From Actinopolymorpha cephalotaxi (GTDB taxonomy: Bacteria; Actinomycetota; Actinomycetes; Propionibacteriales; Actinopolymorphaceae), in contig NZ_JACBZA010000001.1 in NCBI RefSeq assembly GCF_013408535.1, positions 3,928,850 through 3,992,849 of the forward strand: 64,000 nt of DNA, written 5' to 3'. A program made the position numbers and the translations under genes. Shown here piece after piece: positions 1 through 10,032 of the stretch (position 1 is the first letter of the stretch; each line of letters opens with the position of its first letter). The notes beneath the pieces are model-generated. The model ran no database searches and was not told where the DNA came from. It worked only from the letters and a program-made list of their open reading frames with translations.

Positions 1-463
1 CGTACGACCTGACACGTTCGGCCTTCACCGGCGGCGACGTGGCCGGGACGAAGATCCGCGCGGGTGCACCCACCCGGGCGGCCGCCCAGGCGACCGCGGC
101 GCCGTGGTTCCCGCCGGAGGCCGCCACCACACCGTCGTCGGCGTGCGGACGGACGAGGAGGGTGTTGAGTGCGCCACGGGCCTTGAACGAACCGGTGTGC
201 TGAAGCAACTCCAGCTTGACAAGGACCCGGGCGCGCACGCCGAGCTGGGCGCCGCCGATCTCCAGCACGGGAGTACGCCGGACCTGTCCGCGCAACCGCT
301 CCGCGGCGGCGGTGAGTTCGCGTTCGCCCGGCAGCCGGAAGGCGTCGGCTCCGCGCCCGTCGTCCGCCACGCCGTTCACCGTGTCGTCGTCCACGTCGTC
401 GTCCACGTCGTCGTCCGTGCCGTTCACCGTGTCGTCGTTCGGGTTCGCTCGCTCCGCTGACAT
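1..463 (-). CDS. PLP-dependent threonine/serine dehydratase-like enzyme (C-terminus cut by window edge)
   Basis: This is the N-terminal part of a fold-type II pyridoxal-phosphate enzyme, probably a threonine/serine ammonia-lyase; the rest lies beyond base 1. The visible protein has 154 residues. The PLP-lysine motif HTGSFKARGA is seen, followed by ASGGNHGAAVAWAA, the phosphate-binding and substrate-loop region of the family. The ATG at 463 follows GGTGGGG. The first ~45 residues are unusual: an acidic stretch with three VDDD-like units flanked by two TVNG copies, then a normal domain start near LRGQVRRTPVLEIGG. It is divergent from the carboxypeptidase gene, with little or no separate promoter space. 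The exact substrate cannot be told without the C-terminus; a serine racemase or related ammonia-lyase is also possible. Confidence 0.85.
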   Translation of the reverse strand, partial: MSAERANPNDDTVNGTDDDVDDDVDDDTVNGVADDGRGADAFRLPGERELTAAAERLRGQVRRTPVLEIGGAQLGVRARVLVKLELLQHTGSFKARGALNTLLVRPHADDGVVAASGGNHGAAVAWAAARVGAPARIFVPATSPPVKAERVRSY

Positions 464-516
464 CCCCACCGGTGAACGCTCCCTTCCCCAGCGTCAGGTA
501 CTACCCTGTCCGAACC

Positions 517-1902
517 ATGCCCCCAGCCGATCATCCCAGCCCCCGTGAACGGGCCGGCCTGACCGTGGGACCAGTGCGCCCAGAGCGCCGGGTGCGTGCC
601 ATCGGCCGGGCCGGTTCGGCCGCCCGGATCGCCCGCCTGGTCTGCGTCCTCGTTCTCGGTGTGGCGACCACCCTCGGCCTGACCGTCGTCCCCGCTGGTG
701 CGGCCGGCAACGCGCCCGGCAGCGCGCCCGGGGCCAAGCCGACGCCCACGGAGCCACCGCCCGTGCCGGGCCCCACCGCGACGCCCGTTCCCACCACCAA
801 CCCGTTCACCGGGCCGGTCGGCGGCGCAGCACTCGGGCACCGTGGCGTGGTGGTGGACCGCAACACCACGCCCGCGCCACCGAAGGTCGACGTCGCGTCC
901 TACGTCGTGGCCGACCTCGACACCGGTCAGGTCCTCGCGTCCAAGAACGCCCATCTCCGCCTTCCCCCGGCGAGCACCCTCAAGACCCTCACCGCGGTCA
1001 CTCTGCTGCCCCGGCTGGACAAGCGCGCCCGCTACACCGCGGTGCCCGCCGACACCCGGGTCGAGGGCAGCCGGGTCGGGATCGAGAACGGCCGCGCGTA
1101 CACCATCGACCAGTTGTTCTACGGCATGTTCCTGCCGTCCGGCAACGACGCCGCCAGTGCGCTGGGCAACGCCGCCGGGGGCACCCGCACAGCTGTCGAG
1201 ATGATGAACACCGAGGCCCGCCGGCTCGGTGCGTTCGACACCCACGCGGTCAACACCAGCGGGCTGGACGCACCCGGCCAGGTGTCGTCCGCGTACGACC
1301 TGGCGCTGGTCGCGCGCGCGGGCATGGCCCGCGCCGACTTCCGCCGCTACGTCACGACCCTGCGCTACAACTTCCCGGGCAAGGGCAGGAAGAGCTTCCA
1401 GATCCAGAACCTCAACAAGCTCCTCGGCCACTATCCCGGCGCGATCGGGGTGAAGAACGGCTACACCACCCAGGCGCACAGCACGCTGGTCGGCGCGGCG
1501 GAGCAGGACGGCCGCCGGCTGGTGGTGGTGATCATGCGCTCCAAGGCGCCGTACTGGACCCGCGCTGCCACCCTGCTGGACTGGGGCTTCACCGCCGGCG
1601 CCAAGGCGAAGCCCGTCGGCAACCTGGTCAGCAGCGACGACGTGGCCCGGGCCGCGGCCGCCCGAGCACCCGGTGCGGCGACCCCGAAGCCCGGTGCCAC
1701 CCGGCCGGCCGGCCCGGCGGCCAGTCCCAGCACGAGGCCCACCCTCGCCCCCGGCGCGGGCGGGCCGGACGACCCGGGCGTGACCATCGCCACGGCGGAG
1801 TCCGCGTGGCCGCGGCTGCCGGTCTGGCTGTGGCTGATGCTGCTGGTGTTCCTCGGGCTCGCGGGCCTGCGCGTCTTCAGCTACGTACGCTCCCGGCGCT
1901 GA
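517..1902 (+). CDS. D-alanyl-D-alanine carboxypeptidase (S11 / penicillin-binding), membrane anchored
   Basis: It trims the terminal D-Ala of peptidoglycan stem peptides outside the cell. With the ATG at 517 it has 461 residues. An N-terminal hydrophobic segment (residues ~38-60, ending AGAAG) acts as signal or anchor and is followed by a Pro/Thr-rich linker. The penicilloyl-serine motifs are present: STLK (nucleophile near Ser153, Lys156), SGN near 208-210, and KNG at 313-315 where the usual motif is KTG. A Pro/Ala-rich linker leads to a C-terminal transmembrane helix (LPVWLWLMLLVFLGLAGL) and a basic tail. A GTG start at 472 is also open. I prefer 517 because TACCCT at 502-507 lies 9 bases upstream and could be a -10 box for a near-leaderless mRNA. 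The 3' end overlaps the convergent yihY-type gene by 22 bases. Confidence 0.88.
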   Translation: MPPADHPSPRERAGLTVGPVRPERRVRAIGRAGSAARIARLVCVLVLGVATTLGLTVVPAGAAGNAPGSAPGAKPTPTEPPPVPGPTATPVPTTNPFTGPVGGAALGHRGVVVDRNTTPAPPKVDVASYVVADLDTGQVLASKNAHLRLPPASTLKTLTAVTLLPRLDKRARYTAVPADTRVEGSRVGIENGRAYTIDQLFYGMFLPSGNDAASALGNAAGGTRTAVEMMNTEARRLGAFDTHAVNTSGLDAPGQVSSAYDLALVARAGMARADFRRYVTTLRYNFPGKGRKSFQIQNLNKLLGHYPGAIGVKNGYTTQAHSTLVGAAEQDGRRLVVVIMRSKAPYWTRAATLLDWGFTAGAKAKPVGNLVSSDDVARAAAARAPGAATPKPGATRPAGPAASPSTRPTLAPGAGGPDDPGVTIATAESAWPRLPVWLWLMLLVFLGLAGLRVFSYVRSRR

Positions 1903-3005
1903 GGTTCGGCCTCGCGGCGCCGCCGCCGGCTGGCCAGCCAGCCGACCGTGAGGCCGCCCGCGAACGCACCGAACGCCGCCGACAGCCCGCGGCGGATTCG
2001 CCGGGCCCGTCCCCCTGCCGGGGCGAGCCCCGCGCCCCCATCGGCACCGTCACCCGGCCGCTCACCCTGCGGGCGTACGCGCCGCACCCCTCCGGCCTTC
2101 TCCGGATGGGTCATCTTCTCCACCGGCACACCGGTGACCGCCCACGCGGCGCCGAGCACGGTCAGCCGGTCGAAGTAGTTGATCCACACCAGCAGCGCGA
2201 CCAGGACCGCGAACGCGCCGTAGAGCGGGTTGCCGGTCACCGTGCCGAGCACCAGACCCGCGATCTGCTTGAGGACCTCGAACCCGAGGGCGGCCAGCAG
2301 CGCGCCGCGCCACAGCTTCGCAGCGGGTACGTCGTGCCGGGGCAGCAGCCGGTAGAGCGTGAAGAACAGCACCGAGCTCGCCGCCACGCCGACCGCCGCC
2401 GCCACCGCCCACAACAAGACGCCGACTCCGGGAACCCTGGTCAGGTGGGCGAGGGTGAAGATGAAGTCGGCGAACGCCGTGACGGCCGTGCTCACCCCGA
2501 CCGAGACCAGCAGGACGGCGCCGGCCGCGACCAGCACGACCAGGTCGAACACCTTGTTGAGCACGAAGTTGCGGCCGTCCTCGGCGACGGCCGCGAACAC
2601 CGCCTGCAGGGACGTGCGCAGCGCGGAGATCCAGTTCAGCCCGGAGTAGAGCAGCACCGCCAGGCCGATGATGCCCACCCCCGTCTTGTTGCGCGCGATG
2701 GCCTCGACGTCGAGCTGGTTCTTACCGGTGCCGATCATCCCGGGCAGCACCGACGACATCGCCGAGGTGACCGCGTCCCTCGCGCCGGGGACGTACTCCA
2801 CCACGTAGCCGACCGCGGCGAACACCAGCGCGACCAGCGGAAAGAAGGACAGGAAGGCGAAGTACGTCGCCGACGCGGCGAGCTGGCTCCCGAGCACCTT
2901 GTTGTAGTGGGCCAGCGCCCGGGCCAGGTGGTCGACCAGCCTCGAGCGCACCCGCAGCCGGGCCACCTTGTAGTCCAGCCGTTGCCGCACCCGCGAAACG
3001 TTCAT
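1881..3005 (-). CDS. YihY/BrkB-family inner membrane protein
   Basis: This is a 374-residue multi-pass membrane protein of the YihY/virulence factor BrkB family, whose biochemical role is unsettled. Hydrophobic segments include LAASATYFAFLSFFPLVALVFAAVGYVV, VGIIGLAVLLYSGLNWISALRTSL, a VVLVAAGAVLLVSVGV helix, and GVLLWAVAAAVGVAASSVLFFTLYRLLP. The family signature (SY/TYFAFLSFFPL near the N-terminus, then the GLNWISALRTSLQAVF region) is clear. The C-terminal ~80 residues are basic, soluble and low-complexity. The ATG at 3005 has AAGGGA about 8 bases upstream; an in-frame extension to 3080 lacks such support. The stop codon lies inside the 3' end of the convergent carboxypeptidase gene. Confidence 0.9.
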   Translation of the reverse strand: MNVSRVRQRLDYKVARLRVRSRLVDHLARALAHYNKVLGSQLAASATYFAFLSFFPLVALVFAAVGYVVEYVPGARDAVTSAMSSVLPGMIGTGKNQLDVEAIARNKTGVGIIGLAVLLYSGLNWISALRTSLQAVFAAVAEDGRNFVLNKVFDLVVLVAAGAVLLVSVGVSTAVTAFADFIFTLAHLTRVPGVGVLLWAVAAAVGVAASSVLFFTLYRLLPRHDVPAAKLWRGALLAALGFEVLKQIAGLVLGTVTGNPLYGAFAVLVALLVWINYFDRLTVLGAAWAVTGVPVEKMTHPEKAGGVRRVRPQGERPGDGADGGAGLAPAGGRARRIRRGLSAAFGAFAGGLTVGWLASRRRRREAEPQRRERT

Positions 3006-3164
3006 GCCGACGTCCCTTCCCCGTGCGGCCTGCCGGCACCGTGAGCGGGCTGACCGAAAGCTGCCCGCTCCGGACGGCAAGATCAGTGTGCCCCGCCGGG
3101 GACGATCAGACGGGACCTTCGCCTACGCCGCGCCGAATCGCCTCACGCAGGCGGACGGGCCACC

Positions 3165-3719
3165 TCAGGACTCGTCGGGTGGCACCGGCCCGGGCAGCGG
3201 CCCGCCCAGGGCGAAGTCCCGCTGTGGCCGCCACACCAGGTCGGTGCCGTGCTCGAACAGGCTGAACGTCTGCACGGTGAAGGCACAGGTGTAGGTGTCC
3301 AGCGCCTCGTACGCCTTGTCGAGCACGTGGTGGGGCAGGTCGTGGGCGACGGTGACGTGCGGGTGGTACGGGAACGCGAGGTCGCGCCGCAGCGGCCCGC
3401 TGCGCACGCCCTCGGCCAGCAGCTCGCAGGACGAGATGCCCTCCGCGACCGCCACGAACACCACCGGCGACACCGGCCGGAACGTCGCGGTCCCCCGCAG
3501 CCGCATCGTGAACGGCTGCGCGGACTCCGCCACCGTCAGCAGGTGGCGTTCGATCGCGTCCATCGTGTCCATGGCGTCGTTGTCGACCTGGGTGGGCGGC
3601 AGCAACGTCACGTGGGTGGGGATGGCGTCGGCGAGCGGGTCGCCGAACGCGGCCCGCCAGCGTTGCAGCTCTCCGCCGTAGGGTTCGGGGATCGCGACCG
3701 CGACACCGATCGTGCGCAC
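3165..3719 (-). CDS. 2'-5' RNA ligase / 2H phosphoesterase family protein (LigT-like)
   Basis: This 184-residue 2H phosphoesterase-superfamily protein probably hydrolyses or makes 2',3'-cyclic or 2'-5' phosphodiester bonds in RNA or a nucleotide. Both defining motifs are visible: THVTLLPP (residues ~35-42) and HPHVTVAHD near residue 120, spaced as expected for the two halves of the fold. The start follows the trpS stop by only 12 bases, so the two are very likely cotranscribed with trpS first. The natural substrate is not known for most bacterial members. Confidence 0.82.
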   Translation of the reverse strand: MRTIGVAVAIPEPYGGELQRWRAAFGDPLADAIPTHVTLLPPTQVDNDAMDTMDAIERHLLTVAESAQPFTMRLRGTATFRPVSPVVFVAVAEGISSCELLAEGVRSGPLRRDLAFPYHPHVTVAHDLPHHVLDKAYEALDTYTCAFTVQTFSLFEHGTDLVWRPQRDFALGGPLPGPVPPDES

Positions 3720-3731
3720 GGGAGTCGCCGC

Positions 3732-4823
<1,092 letters not shown>

Positions 4824-4828
4824 TCACC

Positions 4829-4853
4829 GCGATCGGCGGGTACGCCCGATCGC
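4829..4853 (-). terminator. Probable terminator downstream of the CNNM-family gene
   Basis: Perfect 8-bp arms GCGATCGG (4829-4836) and CCGATCGC (4846-4853) enclose a 9-base loop, about 7 bases beyond the stop of the minus-strand CNNM gene. There is no clear T-run, as is common for actinobacterial hairpin terminators. Confidence 0.5.
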
Positions 4854-4859
4854 CCCGGT

Positions 4860-6386
4860 TCAGGCCCGTTCGGCCGGCCGGGAGGGTGCGGCCCGCCCCG
4901 ACTGCTCGGACCGCTCGCCGGAGCCGTTCGCACCGGAGCGGTGATCGGCGCCCACAACGGTGCCCGAGCCGCCCGAGCCGCCCGAGCCGTTGGAACCACC
5001 CGACCCCTCGGATTCGTCCGTACCGTCGACGCTGCCCGTGCTGTGGGCGCCGCCGGTGCCACCGGAGGACGCCTGGTCGCCGGCCGCCTCGACCGCGGGG
5101 CGTTCCGGCGGCCGGGGAGTGAACCTCAGCCGCGCCACCCGCCGCCCGTCCATCTCGATCACCGTGAACCCGTGGCCGTCGAACTCCGCCGACTCACCCT
5201 CCGACGGCACGTGCCCGAGCAGTGACACCACGAAGCCGGCCACCGTCTCGTACGGCCCGTCCGGCACGGTCACCCCGGTCTCGTCGGCCACGTCGTCCAG
5301 CCCGATCCGGCCGTCCAGCTCGACCTCACCGGAGACCAGCCGGCGCGACGCCGCCTCCGCGGCGGTGTCGTACTCGTCACGGATGTCCCCGATGAGCTCC
5401 TCGACCAGGTCCTCGAGGGTGACGATGCCCGCGGTGCCGCCGTACTCGTCCAGCACGATCGCCAGGTGGTGGCTGGTCGACCGCATCTCCGACAGGGCGG
5501 GGAGGACCCGCTTGGTGCCGGGCAGGAAGAGAACGTCCCGGGCCAGGTCGCCGACCCGGACCGAGCGGTTGGCCACCTCGGGGTTGAGCAGATCGCGGAC
5601 GTGCACGAAGCCCACCACGTCGTCGGTCGACCCGCGCACCACGGGATAGCGCGAGTGCGGGCTCGCGGTGACCTCCTTCACCGTCTTGTAGACCGGCGTG
5701 GACGCGTCCAGGAAGTCGGTTTCCGTACGCGGCAACATGACCTCACGCAGCTGCCGGGTGCCCGCGTCGAACACCTCGTCGACGATCGCCCGCTCCTCCT
5801 CGCCGAGCGTCTGGTGTCCCGACACCAGCTCGCGCAGCTCCTCGTCGCTCATCTGTTCCCTGCCGACGCTGGGATCGCCGCCGAGCAGGCGGACCACCAC
5901 GTTGGTCGACTTGGACAGGAACCAGATGACCGGCCGGGCGAGGGTCGCGATGGAGGCGATCATCGGCGCCAGCGCGGACGCGATCCCCTCGGCCCGCTGC
6001 AGCGCGAGCCGCTTGGCCGCCAGCTCGCCCAGCACGATCGAGACGTACGACACCGCGATCGTGATCAGCACCAGGGCGATCGGCTCGGACGCGCCGGGAG
6101 GCACGCCGAGGTTCACCAGCACCGGTGCGAGGTACTTGGACAGGTTGGCGCCGGCGAACGCCGAGGCCAGGAAGCCGGAGAGGGTCACGCCGATCTGCAC
6201 GGCGGACAGGAACTGGTTGGGGTCGGCGGTGAGCCGGGCGATCACCTCGCCGCGCCGGCCGCGCTGGGCGAGGGACTTGACCTGTCCCTCGCGCAACGAC
6301 ACCAGCGCCATCTCGGCCGCGGCGAAGACGCCGCCGATGAGGACGAAGATCAGGGCCAGCCCGATGTTGGCCAGAACGGCGTTCAT
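4860..6386 (-). CDS. CNNM/HlyC-CorC family membrane protein (DUF21, CBS pair, CorC domain)
   Basis: Members of this family are linked to divalent cation transport or sensing (CorC, CNNM magnesium exporters) and are often mislabelled hemolysins. The 508-residue protein has an N-terminal DUF21 membrane domain with about four helices (starting IGLALIFVLIGGVFAAAEMALVS), a cytoplasmic CBS pair at ~205-330 (MLPRTETDF, SRYPVVRGSTDDVVGFVHVRDLL, then LAIVLDEYGGTAGIVTLEDLVEELIGDI), and a CorC_HlyC domain at ~345-425. The last ~75 residues are an unusual Gly/Ser/Thr/Glu-rich tail without a fold. An ATG at 6386 begins the first membrane helix directly. A hairpin terminator lies just past the stop. Confidence 0.9.
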   Translation of the reverse strand: MNAVLANIGLALIFVLIGGVFAAAEMALVSLREGQVKSLAQRGRRGEVIARLTADPNQFLSAVQIGVTLSGFLASAFAGANLSKYLAPVLVNLGVPPGASEPIALVLITIAVSYVSIVLGELAAKRLALQRAEGIASALAPMIASIATLARPVIWFLSKSTNVVVRLLGGDPSVGREQMSDEELRELVSGHQTLGEEERAIVDEVFDAGTRQLREVMLPRTETDFLDASTPVYKTVKEVTASPHSRYPVVRGSTDDVVGFVHVRDLLNPEVANRSVRVGDLARDVLFLPGTKRVLPALSEMRSTSHHLAIVLDEYGGTAGIVTLEDLVEELIGDIRDEYDTAAEAASRRLVSGEVELDGRIGLDDVADETGVTVPDGPYETVAGFVVSLLGHVPSEGESAEFDGHGFTVIEMDGRRVARLRFTPRPPERPAVEAAGDQASSGGTGGAHSTGSVDGTDESEGSGGSNGSGGSGGSGTVVGADHRSGANGSGERSEQSGRAAPSRPAERA

Positions 6387-6725
6387 GGAAGCGTCACCGG
6401 GTGGTCAGGAGGGGCCCGGCTGCCGGTTTTCGCGTCGTACGCCGGATTTGGCTGGTACGAGCGCTATGGCCAGCCGGACCGCTGGTTGTCGCCATGCGCC
6501 CAAGAGTAACGACTTCCTTCCCCGACATTCGCCGGCCGCTCCGGGCACCCCGCGGCGGTCGGCTCGGTCGATCACGGCGCGGTGGTTCCCGCTAGGGTTC
6601 CTCTGACGTGCGCGCCACCCGCTCGGTTGCGCGTACGCCGGACGAAACTCACCGCGGGCGCTGTGGTCGAGACGCCGGTCGGCGACGGCCGCGCGGAGTC
6701 GGCGCGGCCCGGAGACGGACGTGAC
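6387..6725. promoter_or_regulatory. 339-bp divergent intergenic region before the gal operon
   Basis: It separates the minus-strand CNNM gene from galT and must hold both promoters. TAGGGT at 6593-6598 could be a -10 element for the gal run but no convincing -35 box pairs with it. The galT ribosome site is GGAG at 6711-6714. A frame open from 6582 encodes a basic, low-complexity extension of galT and is probably not translated. I see no other feature. Confidence 0.35.
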
Positions 6726-7871
6726 ATGAAGAAAACCGCGACCCGGTTGGCCGACGGGCGAGAGCTGATCTACTTCGACGAGTCCGACAGCGCCGTCCGC
6801 GACGCCGTGGACAGCCGGGACCTCCCGGCGCGCCCGCCCGCGTCGGAGCTGCGCTACGACCCGCTGGTCGACGAGTGGGTGGCGGTCGCCGCGCACCGGC
6901 AGTCCCGCACCTTCCTGCCGCCGGCCGACGAGTGCCCGCTGTGCCCGTCCCGGCCGGGGCATCCCTCGGAGATTCCGGCCGAGAGCTACGACGTGGCGGT
7001 CTTCGAGAACCGCTTCCCATCGTTCTCGGGAGGTCCCGGCGCGGCCGGGGCGGCCGGTGTCGGTGAGCTCGGGGCCGACGCGGCCGACGGAGCCGACCTG
7101 TTCGCCCGCCGGCCGGGCGTGGGGCGCTGTGAGGTGGTGTGCTTCACCTCCGAGCACGGCGGCGCGTTCGGGGCGCTGTCGCCCTCCCGGGTCCGCACCG
7201 TCATGGAGGCCTGGGCCGACCGGACCGCCGAGCTTTCCACCCTGCCCGGCGTGGAGCAGGTGTTCTGCTTCGAGAACCGCGGCGAGGAGATCGGCGTCAC
7301 CCTGCACCACCCGCACGGGCAGATCTACGGCTACCCGTTCGTGCCGCCGCGCACCCGGCGGATGCTGGAGGCTGCCCGCTCCTACGCCGAGCGCACCGGC
7401 GGCAACCTGTTCGCCGACGTGCTGGCCGCCGAGCGCTCCGCACAGGTCCGGGTGGTCGCGCAGACCAGGCACTGGACCGCCTTCGTGCCGGCGGCCGCCC
7501 GCTGGCCGGTCGAGGTGCACCTCCACCCGCACCGCCGGGTGCCCGACCTGGCCGCGCTGGACGAGGACGAGCGCGCCGAGTTCGGCCCGCTCTACCTCCG
7601 GGTGCTGCGGGCGCTGGACCGCTACTTCGCGCCCGAGGGCGGGCCCGACCTGCCCCTTCCGTACATCGCCGCGTGGCACCAGGCGCCGGTGCACGCGGAC
7701 CGCGACCTGGCCGCCCTGCACCTGCAGGTGTTCTCGGTCCGCCGGGCCGCCAACAAGCTGAAGTACCTGGCGGGCTCGGAGTCCGCGATGGGCGTCTGGA
7801 TCAACGACGGACGCCCCGAGGACGTCGCCGCCCGGCTGCGCGCCCTCGTCGACGAGGGAGGACGTGGATGA
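6726..7871 (+). CDS. galT: Galactose-1-phosphate uridylyltransferase
   Basis: It exchanges UMP between UDP-glucose and galactose-1-phosphate in the Leloir pathway. From the ATG at 6726 the protein has 381 residues. A zinc-site CPLCP sequence follows ADE near residue 60, and the active-site HPHGQ motif lies in [16 protein letters not shown]. The start [18 protein letters not shown] is the usual actinobacterial GalT N-terminus and has GGAG 11 bases upstream. The stop overlaps the galE start as ATGA, so translation is coupled. A Gly/Ala-rich insertion ([23 protein letters not shown]) between the two halves of the fold is probably a surface loop. Confidence 0.95.
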   Translation: MKKTATRLADGRELIYFDESDSAVRDAVDSRDLPARPPASELRYDPLVDEWVAVAAHRQSRTFLPPADECPLCPSRPGHPSEIPAESYDVAVFENRFPSFSGGPGAAGAAGVGELGADAADGADLFARRPGVGRCEVVCFTSEHGGAFGALSPSRVRTVMEAWADRTAELSTLPGVEQVFCFENRGEEIGVTLHHPHGQIYGYPFVPPRTRRMLEAARSYAERTGGNLFADVLAAERSAQVRVVAQTRHWTAFVPAAARWPVEVHLHPHRRVPDLAALDEDERAEFGPLYLRVLRALDRYFAPEGGPDLPLPYIAAWHQAPVHADRDLAALHLQVFSVRRAANKLKYLAGSESAMGVWINDGRPEDVAARLRALVDEGGRG

Positions 7872-8824
7872 AGCTCCTGGTCACCGGCGGCGCCGGCTAC
7901 ATCGGCGGGATCGTCGCGACGCTGCTCCTGGAGGCCGGGCACGAGGTGACGGTCCTGGACGACCTGTCCACCGGACACCGCGACGGTGTGCCGGAGGGCG
8001 CGGCCTTCCACCAGGGCGCGATCACCGACGCCGCCGACGTGCTGGACCCGTCCTTCGACGGGGTGCTGCACTTCGCCGCGAAGTCGCTGGTGTCGGAGTC
8101 GGTGCGCCGGCCCGAGCTGTACTGGCGTACGAACGTCTGCGGCACCCTCGCCCTGCTGGACGCGATGCGGGCGGCAGACGTACGCCGGATCGTCTTCTCC
8201 TCCACCGCCGCCACCTACGGCGCGCCGGAGACGACGCCGATCACCGAGGACGTCCCGCCGCAGCCGACCAACCCCTACGGCGCGTCCAAGCTGGCCGTGG
8301 ACGCGATGCTGACCAGCGAGGCGCAGGCGTACGACCTCGCGGCGGTCAGCCTGCGCTACTTCAACGTCGCCGGTGCGTACGCCGGCCACGGTGAGCGGCA
8401 CGACCCGGAGACCCACCTGATCCCCAACCTGCTCGCGGTGGCCGCGGGCGAGCGCCCGGCCGCGCAGGTGTTCGGCACCGACTACCCGACCCGCGACGGC
8501 ACCGCCGTCCGCGACTACCTCCACGTCGTCGACCTGGCCGACGCGCACCTGCGCGCGCTGACCGCGGCCACCCCCGGGCGGCACCTGATCTGCAACCTCG
8601 GCACCGGCACCGGCTCGACGGTGCACGAGGTGCTGACCGCGGTCCGGGAGGTCACCGGGCACGAGGTGCCGGTCGAGGAGTCGCCGCGCCGCGCGGGCGA
8701 CCCGCCGTCCCTGGTCGCCTCGCACGACCGGGCCACCGCCGAGCTGGGCTGGAAGCCCCGGCGCGACCTGCACTCGATGGTCGCGGACGCGTGGAGCTAC
8801 CGGCAGCGGCACGCGAGCAGCTGA
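7868..8824 (+). CDS. galE: UDP-glucose 4-epimerase
   Basis: It interconverts UDP-galactose and UDP-glucose (short-chain dehydrogenase/reductase family, NAD cofactor). The 318-residue protein begins with the Rossmann motif TGGAGYIGG. It has the [11 protein letters not shown] region, SSTAATYG, the catalytic Tyr and Lys in [11 protein letters not shown], and the LRYFNVAGA and [13 protein letters not shown] signatures. The ATG overlaps the galT stop by four bases. galK follows after 51 bases. The second Gly of the GYIGG run replaces the more common Ser, a minor change. Confidence 0.95.
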   Translation: MKLLVTGGAGYIGGIVATLLLEAGHEVTVLDDLSTGHRDGVPEGAAFHQGAITDAADVLDPSFDGVLHFAAKSLVSESVRRPELYWRTNVCGTLALLDAMRAADVRRIVFSSTAATYGAPETTPITEDVPPQPTNPYGASKLAVDAMLTSEAQAYDLAAVSLRYFNVAGAYAGHGERHDPETHLIPNLLAVAAGERPAAQVFGTDYPTRDGTAVRDYLHVVDLADAHLRALTAATPGRHLICNLGTGTGSTVHEVLTAVREVTGHEVPVEESPRRAGDPPSLVASHDRATAELGWKPRRDLHSMVADAWSYRQRHASS

Positions 8825-8875
8825 ACCACCCGGACCGCGCCCTGACCACGACGGAGCAGACGGAGGACGTACGCG

Positions 8876-10021
8876 ATGAACGCGCGCACCACACTGGACG
8901 CCGAGTTCGAGTCGGTGTTCGACGGCTCGGCGGCCGGCATCTGGGCAGCACCCGGGCGAGTCAACCTGATCGGGGAGCACACCGACTACAACGACGGGTA
9001 CGTCCTCCCGCTGGCGTTGCCCCAAGGCGTGGCGGCCGCCGCCGCGACCCGCTCCGACGGCCTGGTCCGGATGGCGTCCCGGCAGGCCGACGGGCGGGTG
9101 GAGGTCCGCCTGGACGCGCTGAAGCCCGGCGCGGTGGACGGCTGGGCCGCCTACGTCGCCGGGATGGTGTGGTCGCTGCGCGAGGCCGGGCACGACGTCG
9201 GCGGGCTGGACATCCTGGTCGACGGTGACGTACCCCTCGGCGCCGGCCTGTCCTCCTCTGCCGCCCTGGAGTGCGCGACCGCGCTCGCGGTGACCGACCT
9301 GTTCGGCGTGAAGATCGACCGGACCGCCCTGGCCGGGCTGGCCCAGCGGGCCGAGAACGACTTCGTGGGCATGCCCTGCGGGATCATGGACCAGTCCGCG
9401 TCGCTGCTGTGCACCCGCGAGCACCTGCTGTTCCTGGACACCCGCACCTCCGCCACCGAGCAGGTGCCGTTCGACCTCGGCGGGCACGGGCTGGCGCTGC
9501 TGGTCGTGGACACCCGCGCGCCGCACCGCCTGGTCGACGGGGAGTACGCCGCCCGCCGGCGTACCTGCGAGGAGGCCGCGGCGAAGCTCGGCGTCCGCGC
9601 CCTGCGCGACGTCGAGGGCCTGCAGGCCGCGATGGACTCCCTCGGCGACACCGTGATGGCGCGGCGGGTACGCCACGTCGTCACCGAGAACGCCCGCGTC
9701 CTCGCCACCGTGGAGCGACTGCGTACCGGCAGCCCCCGCGACATCGGCCCGCTGCTCACCGCCTCGCACGAGTCGCTGCGCGACGACTACGAGGTGACCG
9801 TGCCCGAGCTGGACAAGGCCGTCGACGCGGCACTGGACGCCGGAGCGCTGGGGGCGCGGATGACCGGCGGCGGGTTCGGCGGCTGCGTGATCGCGATGGT
9901 CGAGGCCGACGCCGCGGACACGGTCGCGGGCCGGGTGGCGGAGGCGTTCGCGGCCGCGGGGTTCGGCGCGCCGTCGTCGTTCGTGGCCGAGCCCAGCCAG
10001 GGTGCCCGGCGGATCCGCTGA
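8876..10021 (+). CDS. galK: Galactokinase
   Basis: It phosphorylates galactose with ATP to give galactose-1-phosphate, feeding galT. The 381-residue GHMP kinase shows the galactokinase signature GRVNLIGEHTDYNDGYVLP near residue 25-43, the glycine-rich ATP loop GAGLSSSAALECATAL, and the C-terminal MTGGGFGGCVIAMV motif. It is the last Leloir gene of the galT-galE-galK run. The next gene starts 11 bases after its stop, so the FGE gene is probably in the same transcript. Confidence 0.95.
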   Translation: MNARTTLDAEFESVFDGSAAGIWAAPGRVNLIGEHTDYNDGYVLPLALPQGVAAAAATRSDGLVRMASRQADGRVEVRLDALKPGAVDGWAAYVAGMVWSLREAGHDVGGLDILVDGDVPLGAGLSSSAALECATALAVTDLFGVKIDRTALAGLAQRAENDFVGMPCGIMDQSASLLCTREHLLFLDTRTSATEQVPFDLGGHGLALLVVDTRAPHRLVDGEYAARRRTCEEAAAKLGVRALRDVEGLQAAMDSLGDTVMARRVRHVVTENARVLATVERLRTGSPRDIGPLLTASHESLRDDYEVTVPELDKAVDAALDAGALGARMTGGGFGGCVIAMVEADAADTVAGRVAEAFAAAGFGAPSSFVAEPSQGARRIR

Positions 10022-10032
10022 GCGAGGCGCCG

